From NCBI RefSeq assembly GCF_026130165.1, contig NZ_JAIHOM010000019.1:1-56483 (forward strand): 56,483 nucleotides of DNA, written 5' to 3'. This DNA comes from Spirulina subsalsa FACHB-351. Lineage in GTDB: Bacteria > Cyanobacteriota > Cyanobacteriia > Cyanobacteriales > Spirulinaceae. Both the position numbers and the translations under genes were made by a program. Shown one piece after another: positions 26,106-35,135 of this stretch. The notes below the pieces were generated by a model. It was given only the letters and a program-made list of their open reading frames with translations, had not been told where the DNA came from and made no database searches. Position 1 is the stretch's first letter, and the number at the start of each line of letters is the position of its first letter.

Positions 26106-28205
26106 TTACAGACGTAAACTAATTTTTAGCCCCCAACTCCACAACTGCCCAGTATCCCCCAGGGCATGATCAATTATCCAGAGTTGCCAATTGCCTCGCC
26201 CAGACTGTCCTTTTAGACGCTGGAGAAGGGGAGTATTGAGGGAATTATAAGTGGCGCGTAACATGGTTTGGTTGCCCAGACTGCGATTTTGTAGGAGTAA
26301 GGTTTCTCCGCTAGGGGGGAGGAGATAAACTTCCAAATCCCCCAGAAACTGATGTCTGAGTTCTAGTTGCACCTCGACCTGTTCCACCGGTCCGCCTTGA
26401 TTGAGGGCGATCGCACTGACTACCCCCCTCGGCTCATGATCTGGGATAGTTAGGGGCTGATTTTGTCGCAATTCTACAGTTTGTACCTTGTCCGTCCTCC
26501 CTCCTTGGGCCTGTTGTTGTTGGGCGGCTTGCACCGCCCGAAAAGCGTTCACTTTCCCGTAGCCAAACCATTGGGAATGACCTTGTTGATTGTAGGTCCC
26601 CAGTTGTAACCCCAGTTGGGGGTCGCGATCGCGGTCTACAATCTTATCGGCGCTATTTTGCAGCAGTTGCTTCACTTGTTGAGCCGTTAGGTTCGGGTTA
26701 ACCGATAACATCAAAGCCGCCACCCCAGCCACCACTGGGCAAGCACTGGATGTTCCCCCAAAACTACGAGTAAAATCCCCCGCATCATAGCCCAAATCTC
26801 CCAGTAAATCTGTGGTAAAAATCCCCCGTCCCGGCAACCAAGTTGTCACTCTCGGGGCCGTTTGCACAAAACCCGTTTTTTGAAACCACATCCCCGGTGG
26901 GGCGTTATTACTCGGCGCGCAGACGGAAATATGTTCCCCCCAATTACTATAGGCCGCCTTCTTATTCAAACTGGTTGAAGCTGCCACCGCAATCACATCG
27001 GGATGAGCCGCAAAACCACTTAACCAATCTGTAGGCCCATTGAGGAGATTATTCGGCCAATCTCGCTCATAGATTTTCCCCTGTACCGGACGGTTGGCAT
27101 TGCCAGCCGCAAAGACAATCACGCAGCCCTTGCCCTCTCGCCCTTGGGTTGCCGCTCGGTGCAAGGCCGCCCGTTGTCGCAGAGAGAGGGGAAAATGGAC
27201 TACGGCGGCCCCCCAACTACAAGAGATCACATCAGCCTTATTTTCCACTGCCCAATTGAACAATTGTTCAATCGACCGATCATCTAAATAACCCGTCGTC
27301 CGCAACGGCATGAGGGCGCAATTCGGGGCAACACCGATGATTCCCTTGCCGTTTTCTTCCGCCACCGCAATCCCCGCGCAGGCCGTGCCGTGACTTTCTT
27401 GGCGGTTGCCGGGGAGGGGTAAAAAGTCCTGATCTTTGAAGTCGTAGGGGGCGACAATTTTCCCCTTGCCTTGAAAGTCCGGGTGGTTTAGGTCAATAGC
27501 ATCATCGGCAACGGCCACCACCACTGACCGCACCCCCCGGGTAATATCCCAAGCTCTTTCTATATCAATATGGGAATTAACGGCTAATTGATTCCCCCCT
27601 TGGTGGAATAAGTACCACTGTTCGCTGTAATGTTCTTCTTGGGGGCGATAATAGGCCGCCTGTTGCAAGATTACATTAGGTTCGGCCGTGAGGATGTCGG
27701 GATGGGCGCTTAAGCGATTAGCCAGCTTGAGGGGGTTTTCTGGGGAGGTGGGGGTGAGGAAATAAATAAAGGTGTTGGGGATGCCGGAGATGGCTTCTTG
27801 GCGGTCTAATCCCCAACTATCGGCAATAGCTTGTTGTTCGGTTTCGGTGAGGGAGTCCCGGAATTGTAGGGTTAATTCCCGACTCAAATAGAGCAAGGTT
27901 TCAGGACTCTGTTGGAGTTGGTAGACATGACTGGCAAAGGCTACCTCGGGGTGTTGCCGAGCGAGGGCGATTTGTTCCTCCAAAGCTTGGGGGGTAACTT
28001 GCACCTCCCATAATTCACTGGGAGGAATCGCTCTCAAACGCCACTGTTGAAAGGCGGCCGGGATTTCTTGGGTCTTGAGCGCGAGGGTAAAGCGATCGCC
28101 CACCTTCAGCAAGGGTAGTTCTTCCCCTCCCCGTTGTAAAATTAAGCCAATTTTCGCTTCAACTACCCCACGAGGGGACAATTCCATATCTTCCGGGTTT
28201 GTCAT
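26106..28205 (-). CDS. Subtilisin-family (S8) serine peptidase with C-terminal P domain
   Basis: About 699 residues. The N-terminal 200 have a prodomain-like alternation (LYLSRELTLQFRDSLTETEQ, ILTAEPNVILQQ). The S8 catalytic domain has Asp in VAVADDAIDLNHPDF, His in SHGTACAGIAV, oxyanion Asn in FAAGNANRP and Ser in GGTSSACPVVAG. A final P/homoB domain reads LEVYLLPPSGETLLLQNRS. There is no signal peptide, which is unusual for subtilisins, so it should act in the cytosol. It precedes the TPR/pseudo-CHAT gene on the same strand. The GTG at 28235 is the longer start; I prefer the ATG at 28205, preceded by GGAATGGGA. Confidence 0.9.
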   Translation of the reverse strand: MTNPEDMELSPRGVVEAKIGLILQRGGEELPLLKVGDRFTLALKTQEIPAAFQQWRLRAIPPSELWEVQVTPQALEEQIALARQHPEVAFASHVYQLQQSPETLLYLSRELTLQFRDSLTETEQQAIADSWGLDRQEAISGIPNTFIYFLTPTSPENPLKLANRLSAHPDILTAEPNVILQQAAYYRPQEEHYSEQWYLFHQGGNQLAVNSHIDIERAWDITRGVRSVVVAVADDAIDLNHPDFQGKGKIVAPYDFKDQDFLPLPGNRQESHGTACAGIAVAEENGKGIIGVAPNCALMPLRTTGYLDDRSIEQLFNWAVENKADVISCSWGAAVVHFPLSLRQRAALHRAATQGREGKGCVIVFAAGNANRPVQGKIYERDWPNNLLNGPTDWLSGFAAHPDVIAVAASTSLNKKAAYSNWGEHISVCAPSNNAPPGMWFQKTGFVQTAPRVTTWLPGRGIFTTDLLGDLGYDAGDFTRSFGGTSSACPVVAGVAALMLSVNPNLTAQQVKQLLQNSADKIVDRDRDPQLGLQLGTYNQQGHSQWFGYGKVNAFRAVQAAQQQQAQGGRTDKVQTVELRQNQPLTIPDHEPRGVVSAIALNQGGPVEQVEVQLELRHQFLGDLEVYLLPPSGETLLLQNRSLGNQTMLRATYNSLNTPLLQRLKGQSGRGNWQLWIIDHALGDTGQLWSWGLKISLRL

Positions 28206-28414
28206 ACTGTCCCATTCCGAAATATTGATCAACACCCATCAGGTTTGAGAATGACACCCCGTTTAAGGTTATCCTTCTCCACCCCTTCAGCCCAACTCTG
28301 AGGAAGTTGTTCCGCGATAATTATAGAACAGACCTGCGAAACCCAGTCTTGCTTACCAAAAGGGCAAGTTCCCCAATTGTTCCAACAGAGTGCTAAAATC
28401 GTATGCCAACAGAT

Positions 28415-28428
28415 AGGACGATCGTCCT
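28415..28428. promoter_or_regulatory. Perfect 14-bp palindrome upstream of an exported-protein gene
   Basis: AGGACGATCGTCCT reads the same on both strands and lies 47 bp before the ATG at 28476. It is a candidate operator, but it contains CGATCG, a frequent cyanobacterial motif, so chance is possible. Confidence 0.35.
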
Positions 28429-28475
28429 GTCACGATTGTGTTGTGTTTTGCGGCCTTGGCCTAAGAGGTTATTCA

Positions 28476-29051
28476 ATGCTATTTTTCGGAACGGTTCGCC
28501 GCTTCAACCTTCAACTTCTGCTGTGCGCCCTTCTCGCGGGGATGATTCTGCCCACTGCGGCACAAGCTCAAGTCCCTTTAGAAGATGGCGATATTGACCC
28601 CAATTTTACGCCCTCCGATGGGTTACGTCCCTTACAACAAACGACCAGTCTTTTGAGTATTCCGGGGGGACAACGGTTATTAGATGAAGCGAGTCAAGCG
28701 GTAGGCAACCAAAACTATGATTTAGCCGCCCAAAGACTCCAAGAAGCACGCCAAGTCTTCAACCAATTGTCTAATTTTTATCAACAACTCTCTTCGACTT
28801 TTTCGGGGATTGATAACCGGATGTCGGAGTCTCACCGGAGAAATGCCCTCAATACAGCCCAGTTGCGAGATCAGGCGACCTACCAATTAGCCTTAGTCCA
28901 TCGCGCTCAAAATAAGCCAGATTTGTCTGTGCCGTTGTTGATTCAAATTGTGCGATCGCAAAACCCTACCACTGAATTGGGCAAAAAAGCCTATCAGCAA
29001 CTGTTTGAACTCGGTTTTGTTGAAACCCCTTTTCCCCGTCCTCCTCAATAG
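28476..29051 (+). CDS. Conserved exported protein of unknown function
   Basis: A 191-residue protein starting MLFFGTVRRFNLQLLLCALL, followed by AGMILPTAAQAQ, a classical signal peptide with an AQA-Q cleavage site. The mature part is helical, with a coiled-coil/TPR-like stretch (AVGNQNYDLAAQRLQEARQV) and a final IVRSQNPTTELGKKAYQQLF. It should be periplasmic or lumenal. I placed the start at 28476 because AAGAGG lies at the right distance and the signal peptide begins there; the open frame extends upstream to 28377 without such features. Function unknown. Confidence 0.75.
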   Translation: MLFFGTVRRFNLQLLLCALLAGMILPTAAQAQVPLEDGDIDPNFTPSDGLRPLQQTTSLLSIPGGQRLLDEASQAVGNQNYDLAAQRLQEARQVFNQLSNFYQQLSSTFSGIDNRMSESHRRNALNTAQLRDQATYQLALVHRAQNKPDLSVPLLIQIVRSQNPTTELGKKAYQQLFELGFVETPFPRPPQ

Positions 29052-29081
29052 AGTGCATCAGTGACCAAAATTTTGGTATGC

Positions 29082-29115
29082 AAACCCCGCCCTTTGCTAT
29101 AGCAGAGGGCGGTTT
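29082..29115 (+). terminator. Terminator-like hairpin
   Basis: AAACCCCGCCCTTTGC (29082-29097) pairs with GCAGAGGGCGGTTT (29102-29115) around the loop TATA, with one small bulge. It starts 31 bp after the stop of the exported-protein gene. The following TCAATTTT is a weak T run. Confidence 0.6.
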
Positions 29116-29165
29116 CAATTTTGTCCCATTGAAAGTTCACTTTATCAGTTACCGATGCCCTATTA

Positions 29166-29205
29166 CCCTGTTGAGTCTAGCGTTGGGTTTTTTCAGCAAG
29201 CCCTA
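29166..29205. repeat. Miniature-element end, TTGAGTC-AGCGTTGGG-TTTTTCAGCA family
   Basis: CCCTGTTGAGTCTAGCGTTG followed by GGTTTTTTCAGCAAGCCCTA recurs inverted at 36570-36603 (CTGCTGAAAAAGCCCAACGC, then TGGACTCAACAAGGG). The CAGCAAGCCCTA end is shared with the miniature elements at 36716, 43271 and 50695. Confidence 0.6.
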
Positions 29206-29647
29206 AGTACAGAGGTGAGGGAGTGTCAATCAAGTTAAAAACTGTGAATAGAACCGTCCTTTAGGAAAAATTTGTACTATGCTGGAAGACCAGCCCTTGA
29301 TCAAAGTCCGAAATCATGATCAACTTGCTATTCATCTATCCAAAGCGATCGCCGAGTTTTTAAAACATTGTAAGGGGAAAAAACTATCCCGTAATTATCA
29401 AAACATGGTAAGGGAAAGCTTCACACTTTAAAGCCCAGATGTGCTGTGCGACCTAGCTTCCTTAGCTTGGGTCAAAATCCAAAAGATCAGCTATCCTATC
29501 TCTGCTCTGTCAGATCCGGTTCAAACAGATCCGGTTCAAACCCTGATTCTCCCGTTTGCTGTGATGACGAAAATCCGTTAACCCAAGCCTATTATAAGCG
29601 TTGCAAAGTGGTTTTAACCGGGGGGGATGTCAACACCATGAAACTGC
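29206..29647 (+). other. Gene-poor stretch with a 50-codon ORF and a 15-bp tandem repeat
   Basis: A short frame at 29279-29431 would encode MLEDQPLIKVRNHDQLAIHL and 30 more residues ending VRESFTL. I do not recognise it, and no good ribosome binding site is visible. At 29511-29541 the 15-mer CAGATCCGGTTCAAA is repeated twice in tandem. The T-arm-like GGTTCAAA is not a tRNA: the flanking stems do not pair. The response-regulator promoter probably lies in the last 100 bp. Confidence 0.35.
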
Positions 29648-32062
29648 ATGAGCTATCCTTTATGTTGTGATCCTATCGTGAAAATTTTAGTAGTTGAAGA
29701 TGATCCCGTTACCGGGGATTTTCTGACGCGATTATTAACTCAACATCATTATGTGATAGACCGAGCAACAGATGGTCGTATCGGCTTAGATTTAGCCAGT
29801 AATACGGACTACGACCTCATTCTGTTAGATTGGTTAATCCCCCATCTCGACGGCTTAACCCTATGTCGTCGTTTGCGTTCGAGTGGCTACCAAAAACCCA
29901 TCTTACTGTTAACCTCTAAAGCCTCCCATCAGGATGTCGTGGCTGGATTTGAGGCAGGGGCTGATGATTACGTCACCAAACCCTACACCCCCTCAGAACT
30001 CCTAGCCCGCATTCGCGCCCTACTCCGACGGGCTGCCCATCCCCTCAACCCCAAAATCCTGCGCTGGGGAGAACTCTGTTGTAATCCCGCCACCGCAGAA
30101 ATCACCTATCAGAATCAACTGATCTCCTTAACCCATAAAGAATATAACTTATTACAACTCTTCTTAGAAAATCCTCAACGGGTCTATAGTCGTAGTGCCA
30201 TTATTGATCGGCTGTGGTCAATGGATCACTGTCCTACAGAAAGCGCGGTGACAACGTTAATCAAAGAATTACGGCGCAAATTGCGGGCGGCTGGGTTGCC
30301 CATTGATCCCATCGACACCTTATATGGTCTAGGATACCGTTTAAAGCCCCAAGACACCGCCCACCCTGCCCCCAATGTATCCAGCCTCAAAACCGATAAA
30401 TTAGCCCGCTTAGTGACGGTTTTAAAGCAATATCAGGACAGTTTTCAAGAGCAGGTGCAGCTTTTAGACAAAGCCGCAGAAGCTCTGAAGGACAACACCC
30501 TAACCAAGGAGTTACATGAACAGGCCAAAATCAACGCCCACAAATTAGCCGGGAGTCTCGGCACCTTTGGCTATCCGATGGGATCTGAGATAGCCCGGAA
30601 ACTAGAGGAACTTCTCGACCGAGCAACCCCCTATACAGCCCTCGAATCGGTTTATTTTAGTAATCAGGTTGCCCAGTTAAAACATATTCTCTGTTGTCCT
30701 CCTCGTCTTGATGACGAAACCGGACAATTGCCCACCCCCTTAGTGTTAGTGATTGATGACGACCTGAACTTAACCAGTCAGTTGATGCGGGAGGCGACCC
30801 AGTGGGGGGTGAGAATTGAAACAGTCCAGACTATTGAGGAGGCGCGACTGTGGTTAAAACAACGATTACCCGATGTAATTTTGCTGGATTTAGTCTTTTC
30901 GGAAACTGAGCAAAATGGCTTGCAATTTTTAGATGAATTAACCCATCGTCTGCCCCAGATTCCGGTGCTAATGTTTACGGTACGAGGGGGCTTAGGCGAT
31001 CGCCTCACCGCCTCCCGTTTAGGGGCAAAAGGCTTTCTCCATAAGCCCATTGCCCTCCCCCAAATCGTCCAAACTATCACGCCCCTCCTCCTTCCCCCCA
31101 CCAGCACCGATGCTAAGGTGATGATTATGGACGATGATCCCCTCACCCTCAAAACCTTACGCAGTTTATTAGAACCTTGGGGACTGGAAATTACCAGCAT
31201 TAAGCATCCCGAACGATTCTGGGAGATCCTCACCCAAACCGCCCCAGATTTATTGATTCTCAACTTAGAAATGACCGTTGTGCAGAGTCTGGAACTCTGC
31301 CGCGTAGTGCGTCAAGATGCAGAATGGGGGGATTTACCCATTATCGGCATTACAGACCGTTCTCAAGCCCAAGCCATTCAAGAAGTTTTCGCGGCCGGAG
31401 TGGATGATTTTATTTGCAAACCCGTAGTTGGACCGGAATTAGTGACTCGTGTTCTCATTCGCATTGAACGGATTCAACTGCAACATCAACTCAAAACCTT
31501 ACAACACCACGAAAAACAAAAATTACAATATCAAGCCCGCATTGATGGGTTAACCCAAGTTGCCAATCGTCGCCATTTTGAGGAATATTTACAACAAATT
31601 TGGTTACAACACCACCGAGAAAAGGAATCCTGTAGTTTACTATTGGGGGATCTAGACTACTTCAAACTTTATAACGACACCTACGGTCATTTAGCCGGAG
31701 ATCGTTGTTTACAAAACGTTGCCCATCTTCTCAATAGCTCCTTAAATCGCCCCGGTGATTTATTAGCCCGTTATGGTGGGGAAGAATTTGCGATTATATT
31801 ACCTAAAACTAACTTAACAGGAGCGGTTCGTGTCGCTCAACGCATCCGAGACAAACTGAAAAAAGCAGAGATTCCCCATATAAAATCCCCCGTGTGTGAT
31901 GCCGCAGGAATTCCCTACAAACAGGTGACAATGAGTTTAGGGGTGAGTAGTGGTATTCCCCAGGGCAATCAGTCTTTAGATCAATGGCTGCACATTGTCG
32001 ATCAGGCATTATATGAAGCTAAAATACAAGGGCGAGATCGGTTTGTGTGTTTGCCTTTTTGA
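29648..32062 (+). CDS. Multi-domain response regulator with DNA-binding domain and diguanylate cyclase
   Basis: An 804-residue protein. It begins with receiver 1 (ILVVEDDPVTGDF; phospho-Asp in LILLDWLIPHLDG, about 60). An OmpR-type winged helix (about 140-235) and an HPt domain (AHKLAGSLGTFG, His near 298) follow. Next is receiver 2 (LVIDDDLNLT; Asp in VILLDLVFSE, about 415), then receiver 3 (VMIMDDDPLTL), whose phospho-site reads LILNLEM (Asn near 537). A GGDEF domain ends it (LARYGGEEFAII, about 713). The REC-wHTH-HPt-REC order recalls RcaC; the GGDEF adds c-di-GMP synthesis. The third receiver is probably not phosphorylated. The GTG at 29678 is an alternative start giving the normal KILVVEDD terminus. 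Confidence 0.93.
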   Translation: MSYPLCCDPIVKILVVEDDPVTGDFLTRLLTQHHYVIDRATDGRIGLDLASNTDYDLILLDWLIPHLDGLTLCRRLRSSGYQKPILLLTSKASHQDVVAGFEAGADDYVTKPYTPSELLARIRALLRRAAHPLNPKILRWGELCCNPATAEITYQNQLISLTHKEYNLLQLFLENPQRVYSRSAIIDRLWSMDHCPTESAVTTLIKELRRKLRAAGLPIDPIDTLYGLGYRLKPQDTAHPAPNVSSLKTDKLARLVTVLKQYQDSFQEQVQLLDKAAEALKDNTLTKELHEQAKINAHKLAGSLGTFGYPMGSEIARKLEELLDRATPYTALESVYFSNQVAQLKHILCCPPRLDDETGQLPTPLVLVIDDDLNLTSQLMREATQWGVRIETVQTIEEARLWLKQRLPDVILLDLVFSETEQNGLQFLDELTHRLPQIPVLMFTVRGGLGDRLTASRLGAKGFLHKPIALPQIVQTITPLLLPPTSTDAKVMIMDDDPLTLKTLRSLLEPWGLEITSIKHPERFWEILTQTAPDLLILNLEMTVVQSLELCRVVRQDAEWGDLPIIGITDRSQAQAIQEVFAAGVDDFICKPVVGPELVTRVLIRIERIQLQHQLKTLQHHEKQKLQYQARIDGLTQVANRRHFEEYLQQIWLQHHREKESCSLLLGDLDYFKLYNDTYGHLAGDRCLQNVAHLLNSSLNRPGDLLARYGGEEFAIILPKTNLTGAVRVAQRIRDKLKKAEIPHIKSPVCDAAGIPYKQVTMSLGVSSGIPQGNQSLDQWLHIVDQALYEAKIQGRDRFVCLPF

Positions 32063-32108
32063 TATACTTCTCTATAGTGGTTCCATTTGAGTTTTGTAGT
32101 CCACAAGG

Positions 32109-32205
32109 TAATAGGGAATAGGGAATGGGGAATAGGGAATGGGGAATAGGGAATAGGGAATAGGGAATGGGGAATGGGGAATAGGGAATGGGGAATAGGG
32201 AACCG
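32109..32205 (+). repeat. Low-complexity tandem repeat of GGGAATA/GGGAATG
   Basis: About thirteen copies of the 7-mer GGGAAT(A/G), with some runs of four G. It lies in the gap between the response regulator and the radical-SAM-type gene. Similar GGGAACAGGG fragments occur at 50730. The copy number is probably unstable through slippage. Confidence 0.85.
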
Positions 32206-32326
32206 GGAACATTTGGAAACGCTATATCGCTACATTGGAGTAGAAATCTTAAAAAACTCTAAAGAAAAAGCCAGAAGGTGGCAATTTTAGGGAGAAAGGG
32301 AACAAGGCTCTTTAGGTTTTCCTCCC

Positions 32327-32950
32327 ATGACACCATTTACTGATTACGCTTCTCCTACTCCCGTTGAAATTCCAGCCCATCATCTCAACATCATGGGGTA
32401 TGTGGATGAATCCCAAGTCAATGGTCCGGGAATTCGGGCGGTGGTGTGGGTTCAAGGATGTAAACGAGAATGTCCGGGTTGTTTTAATCCGGCTTCTTGG
32501 TCTTTTGAAATTAATCAATTAGTGGCTGTTGAAACCTTAGCTGAACAAATTTTAAAAAATCCCAATAATCAAGGGGTGACGTTTTCGGGGGGTGAGCCTT
32601 TTTGGCAAGCTTCGGCATTAGGGGAATTAGCCGAAATCTTGAAGGCTGAAGGCTTAAATGTGATGTCTTTTACGGGGTTTACCTTAGAGGAATTACGCCG
32701 GGATGATGCCCCGAAAGGTGCGGATGCGTTGTTAGCCCAGTTAGATATTTTAGTGGATGGACCCTATGTTGAGTCGTTGGCCATTCATTCGCCGGATTCT
32801 CCGGTTTCCTCGCGCAATCAACGGATTCACATTTTTAATCCTGCTTTTCAAGATCAAATTACTTGGGCGAGTGATCAGATGGAAATCCACATCTTAAAGG
32901 ATGGCAGTCGTATTATTACGGGATTTCAAGGACAGTTGGGGTTAATGTGA
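32327..32950 (+). CDS. 4Fe-4S single-cluster (radical SAM, NrdG-like) activating protein
   Basis: A 207-residue protein. The cluster motif is CX3CX2C in VQGCKRECPGCFNPASW. A glycine-rich SAM-binding turn, VTFSGGEPFWQA, follows at about residue 85. This is the short radical SAM fold of NrdG, which generates a glycyl radical in anaerobic ribonucleotide reductase. No reductase gene is near, so it may instead be one of the many NrdG-like proteins with other partners. The catalytic core is complete. Start at 32327 with ATG shortly after a cryptic repeat region. Confidence 0.85.
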   Translation: MTPFTDYASPTPVEIPAHHLNIMGYVDESQVNGPGIRAVVWVQGCKRECPGCFNPASWSFEINQLVAVETLAEQILKNPNNQGVTFSGGEPFWQASALGELAEILKAEGLNVMSFTGFTLEELRRDDAPKGADALLAQLDILVDGPYVESLAIHSPDSPVSSRNQRIHIFNPAFQDQITWASDQMEIHILKDGSRIITGFQGQLGLM

Positions 32951-33073
32951 TCTGAGTCCTTCTGGACTCAACCGGATGGGTCGGGAAGGACAAGCACGAA
33001 CGATGTATCTCTTTTTCGGATAAGCTTGAACTGGCATGAATTGCTAGTTAGTGTCGCTTTCAATCTATCTCCC

Positions 33074-34045
33074 TTGAAGACAGCCTTAATTTGTGGAATT
33101 TCTGGACAAGATGGCGCTTATCTGGCGGATCTCCTTCTACACAAGGATTATCAAGTGTGGGGAACTTCGCGAGATGCTCAAATGTGTTCCTTTGGTAACT
33201 TGCAACGGTTGGGACTGCGCGATCGCATTAAAGTCGCCTCGATGTCCCTCAATGACTTTCGCAGCGTCTTGCAAGTCATCAACAAAGTACAACCTGATGA
33301 AATCTATAATCTAGCCGGACAAACCTCCGTCGGTCTTTCCTTTGAACTTCCTGTCGAGACAATGGAAAGCATCAACGGAGGCACCTTAAACCTCCTAGAG
33401 GCCATTCGCTTTACAGGAGCCGAGATCAAATTCTACAATGCTGGGTCTAGTGAATGTTTTGGCAATACGCCTGATCTTCCTGCCGACGAAATGACTCCCT
33501 TTCGGCCTCGGAGTCCTTACGCGGTGGCCAAATCGGCCGCCTTTTGGCAGGTGGCCAACTATCGGGAAGCCTATAATATTTTCGCTTGTTCGGGGATTTT
33601 GTTTAATCATGACTCCCCCCTCCGTCCCCAACGCTTTGTAACTCAGAAAATCGTCTCAGCGGCCTATGCCATTGCTCAAGGTCAACAGGATAAACTCCAC
33701 CTCGGCAATACATCCATTCAACGGGATTGGGGATGGGCTCCGGATTTTGTTGAGTCGATGTATTTGATGTTGCAACACCCGGAACCGGATGATTATGTCG
33801 TCTGTACCGGAGAAACCCATAGTCTAGAGGATTTTGTCGCCGAAGTTTTTGCCTGTTTAGGTTTAGATTGGCGAGATCATGTCATTACAGACCAAAGTTT
33901 ATTCCGTCCCACAGATATCGCGGTCAGTCGTGGTAATCCCCACAAGGCTAAGGAAAAGTTAGGCTGGGTTGCTCGTTATAAGATGAAGGAGGTGGCGCAA
34001 CAGATGGTTCAAGCGGTGATCAATCAGGAGGGTGAGAACTGTTGA
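33074..34045 (+). CDS. GDP-mannose 4,6-dehydratase-like NAD(P)-dependent sugar-nucleotide enzyme
   Basis: About 323 residues. An extended SDR fold has the N-terminal nucleotide motif ALICGISGQDGAYLADLLL. The substrate-site NAGSSECFG is followed by SPYAVAK (catalytic YxxxK). The motif QRDWGWAPDFVESMYLMLQ is typical of GDP-mannose 4,6-dehydratase. It makes GDP-4-keto-6-deoxymannose, a precursor of fucose or rhamnose in polysaccharides. I chose the TTG at 33074 because homologues start with KTALICGISGQDGAY; an upstream TTG at 33026 adds a poorly conserved 16 residues. Its end overlaps the convergent FAD oxidase by 26 bp. Confidence 0.88.
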   Translation: MKTALICGISGQDGAYLADLLLHKDYQVWGTSRDAQMCSFGNLQRLGLRDRIKVASMSLNDFRSVLQVINKVQPDEIYNLAGQTSVGLSFELPVETMESINGGTLNLLEAIRFTGAEIKFYNAGSSECFGNTPDLPADEMTPFRPRSPYAVAKSAAFWQVANYREAYNIFACSGILFNHDSPLRPQRFVTQKIVSAAYAIAQGQQDKLHLGNTSIQRDWGWAPDFVESMYLMLQHPEPDDYVVCTGETHSLEDFVAEVFACLGLDWRDHVITDQSLFRPTDIAVSRGNPHKAKEKLGWVARYKMKEVAQQMVQAVINQEGENC

Positions 34046-35135
34046 TCATCCAATCCCGCACAGCTAGGGCTGTGGCCGGGGCTAGGAGAACCCCATTGCG
34101 ATAATGTCCCGTTGCTAAGATCACGTTGCTATACCCTTGGAGGGGTTCAATGATGGGGGCTGGGCGACCTTCGGGACGGGGGCGCTGGCCGGACCAGGTG
34201 CGGATAATTTTGGCGGTGGCGAGGTCGGGACAAAATTCACTGGCCCGTTGTCGCACTTCTTCTAATAAGAGGGGGTTGGGGACTAATCCCCCTTGATTGT
34301 TGGGAAATTCCACCGTTGCCCCTAGCCAGTATTCTGAACCGCCGATGGGGACAATATGCACATCTTCCCCGGTGATGACGGGTTGAAAGGAGTCGCTGAG
34401 GGGATGATCTAGTTCTAGATGCAGGGCTTGTCCTAGGACGGGGCGGAGATCCACGGGAGTGGCGAGGGCTTGGGTGAGGGCGGTTGAACCTAACCCGGCT
34501 GCTAGGACTAAGCGATCACATTCAAGGGATCCTAGGGTGGTTTGAACGTGGTTGCATTGCCGGGTTTCTGAGCCTTCTGGGGCTGTTGTGGAGAAATTTT
34601 GCACTTCAACCCCAAAGTGACAGGTCACGCCGCGATTTTGGGCGGCGGTGAGGAGGGCTTGGGTGAGGGCGGTGGGGTCTAGTTGCAGGTCTTGGGGGGA
34701 GTAGATGGCGGCGATCGCACGGGAGGTTTGAATTTGGGGGGTGCGATCGCGCAGTTGAGCGACATCCCACAGTTCCAGAGTCCAGCCCTGACTCGCCCGT
34801 TGTTCAATGAGCTTTTGCCAACGGGGGAGTTCTGTGGGGTCAAAACAGAGCATCAAAATCCCCTGATTATTGTGGGGGATGGGTTGCCCCAGTTCTGCGG
34901 TCAGTTGGGGGAGCAGGGTGGCGTAGCGTTGAATACTGGTAGCCCGCAATTGCCAGGCCCTGCCTTTGTGTTTCTGGCTAATGGCCCCCATGAGTACGCC
35001 GAGGGCGGCGTTGGTAGACCCCGATGCAGGAACAGAACGATCGAACAGGGTAATCTCTAGCCCTGCTACTAAACTTAACTCATAAGCGATCGCCGCTCCG
35101 ACAATCCCCCCCCCGACAATAACCACTCGACTCAT
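34020..35135 (-). CDS. FAD-dependent oxidoreductase (DAO/glycine-oxidase-like)
   Basis: A 371-residue protein with an N-terminal FAD-binding motif VVIVGGGIVGAAIAYELSL. DAO-family blocks include SGSTNAALGVLMGAI and the C-terminal IWSGQRPRPEGRPAPI-like RTWSGQRPRPEGRPAPIIEP. The family oxidises D-amino acids, glycine or sarcosine to imino acids. Cyanobacterial ThiO-like members supply dehydroglycine for thiamine synthesis, but a thiazole synthase domain is not attached here. It starts on the ATGA that overlaps the psbQ stop, so it is coupled to psbQ. Confidence 0.87.
   Translation of the reverse strand: MSRVVIVGGGIVGAAIAYELSLVAGLEITLFDRSVPASGSTNAALGVLMGAISQKHKGRAWQLRATSIQRYATLLPQLTAELGQPIPHNNQGILMLCFDPTELPRWQKLIEQRASQGWTLELWDVAQLRDRTPQIQTSRAIAAIYSPQDLQLDPTALTQALLTAAQNRGVTCHFGVEVQNFSTTAPEGSETRQCNHVQTTLGSLECDRLVLAAGLGSTALTQALATPVDLRPVLGQALHLELDHPLSDSFQPVITGEDVHIVPIGGSEYWLGATVEFPNNQGGLVPNPLLLEEVRQRASEFCPDLATAKIIRTWSGQRPRPEGRPAPIIEPLQGYSNVILATGHYRNGVLLAPATALAVRDWMINSSHPPD

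Noticed and set aside
29511-29541. GGTTCAAA inside a tandem repeat, like the T arm of a tRNA
   Set aside because: The flanking bases do not form a T stem, and no acceptor, D or anticodon arm can be folded around it.
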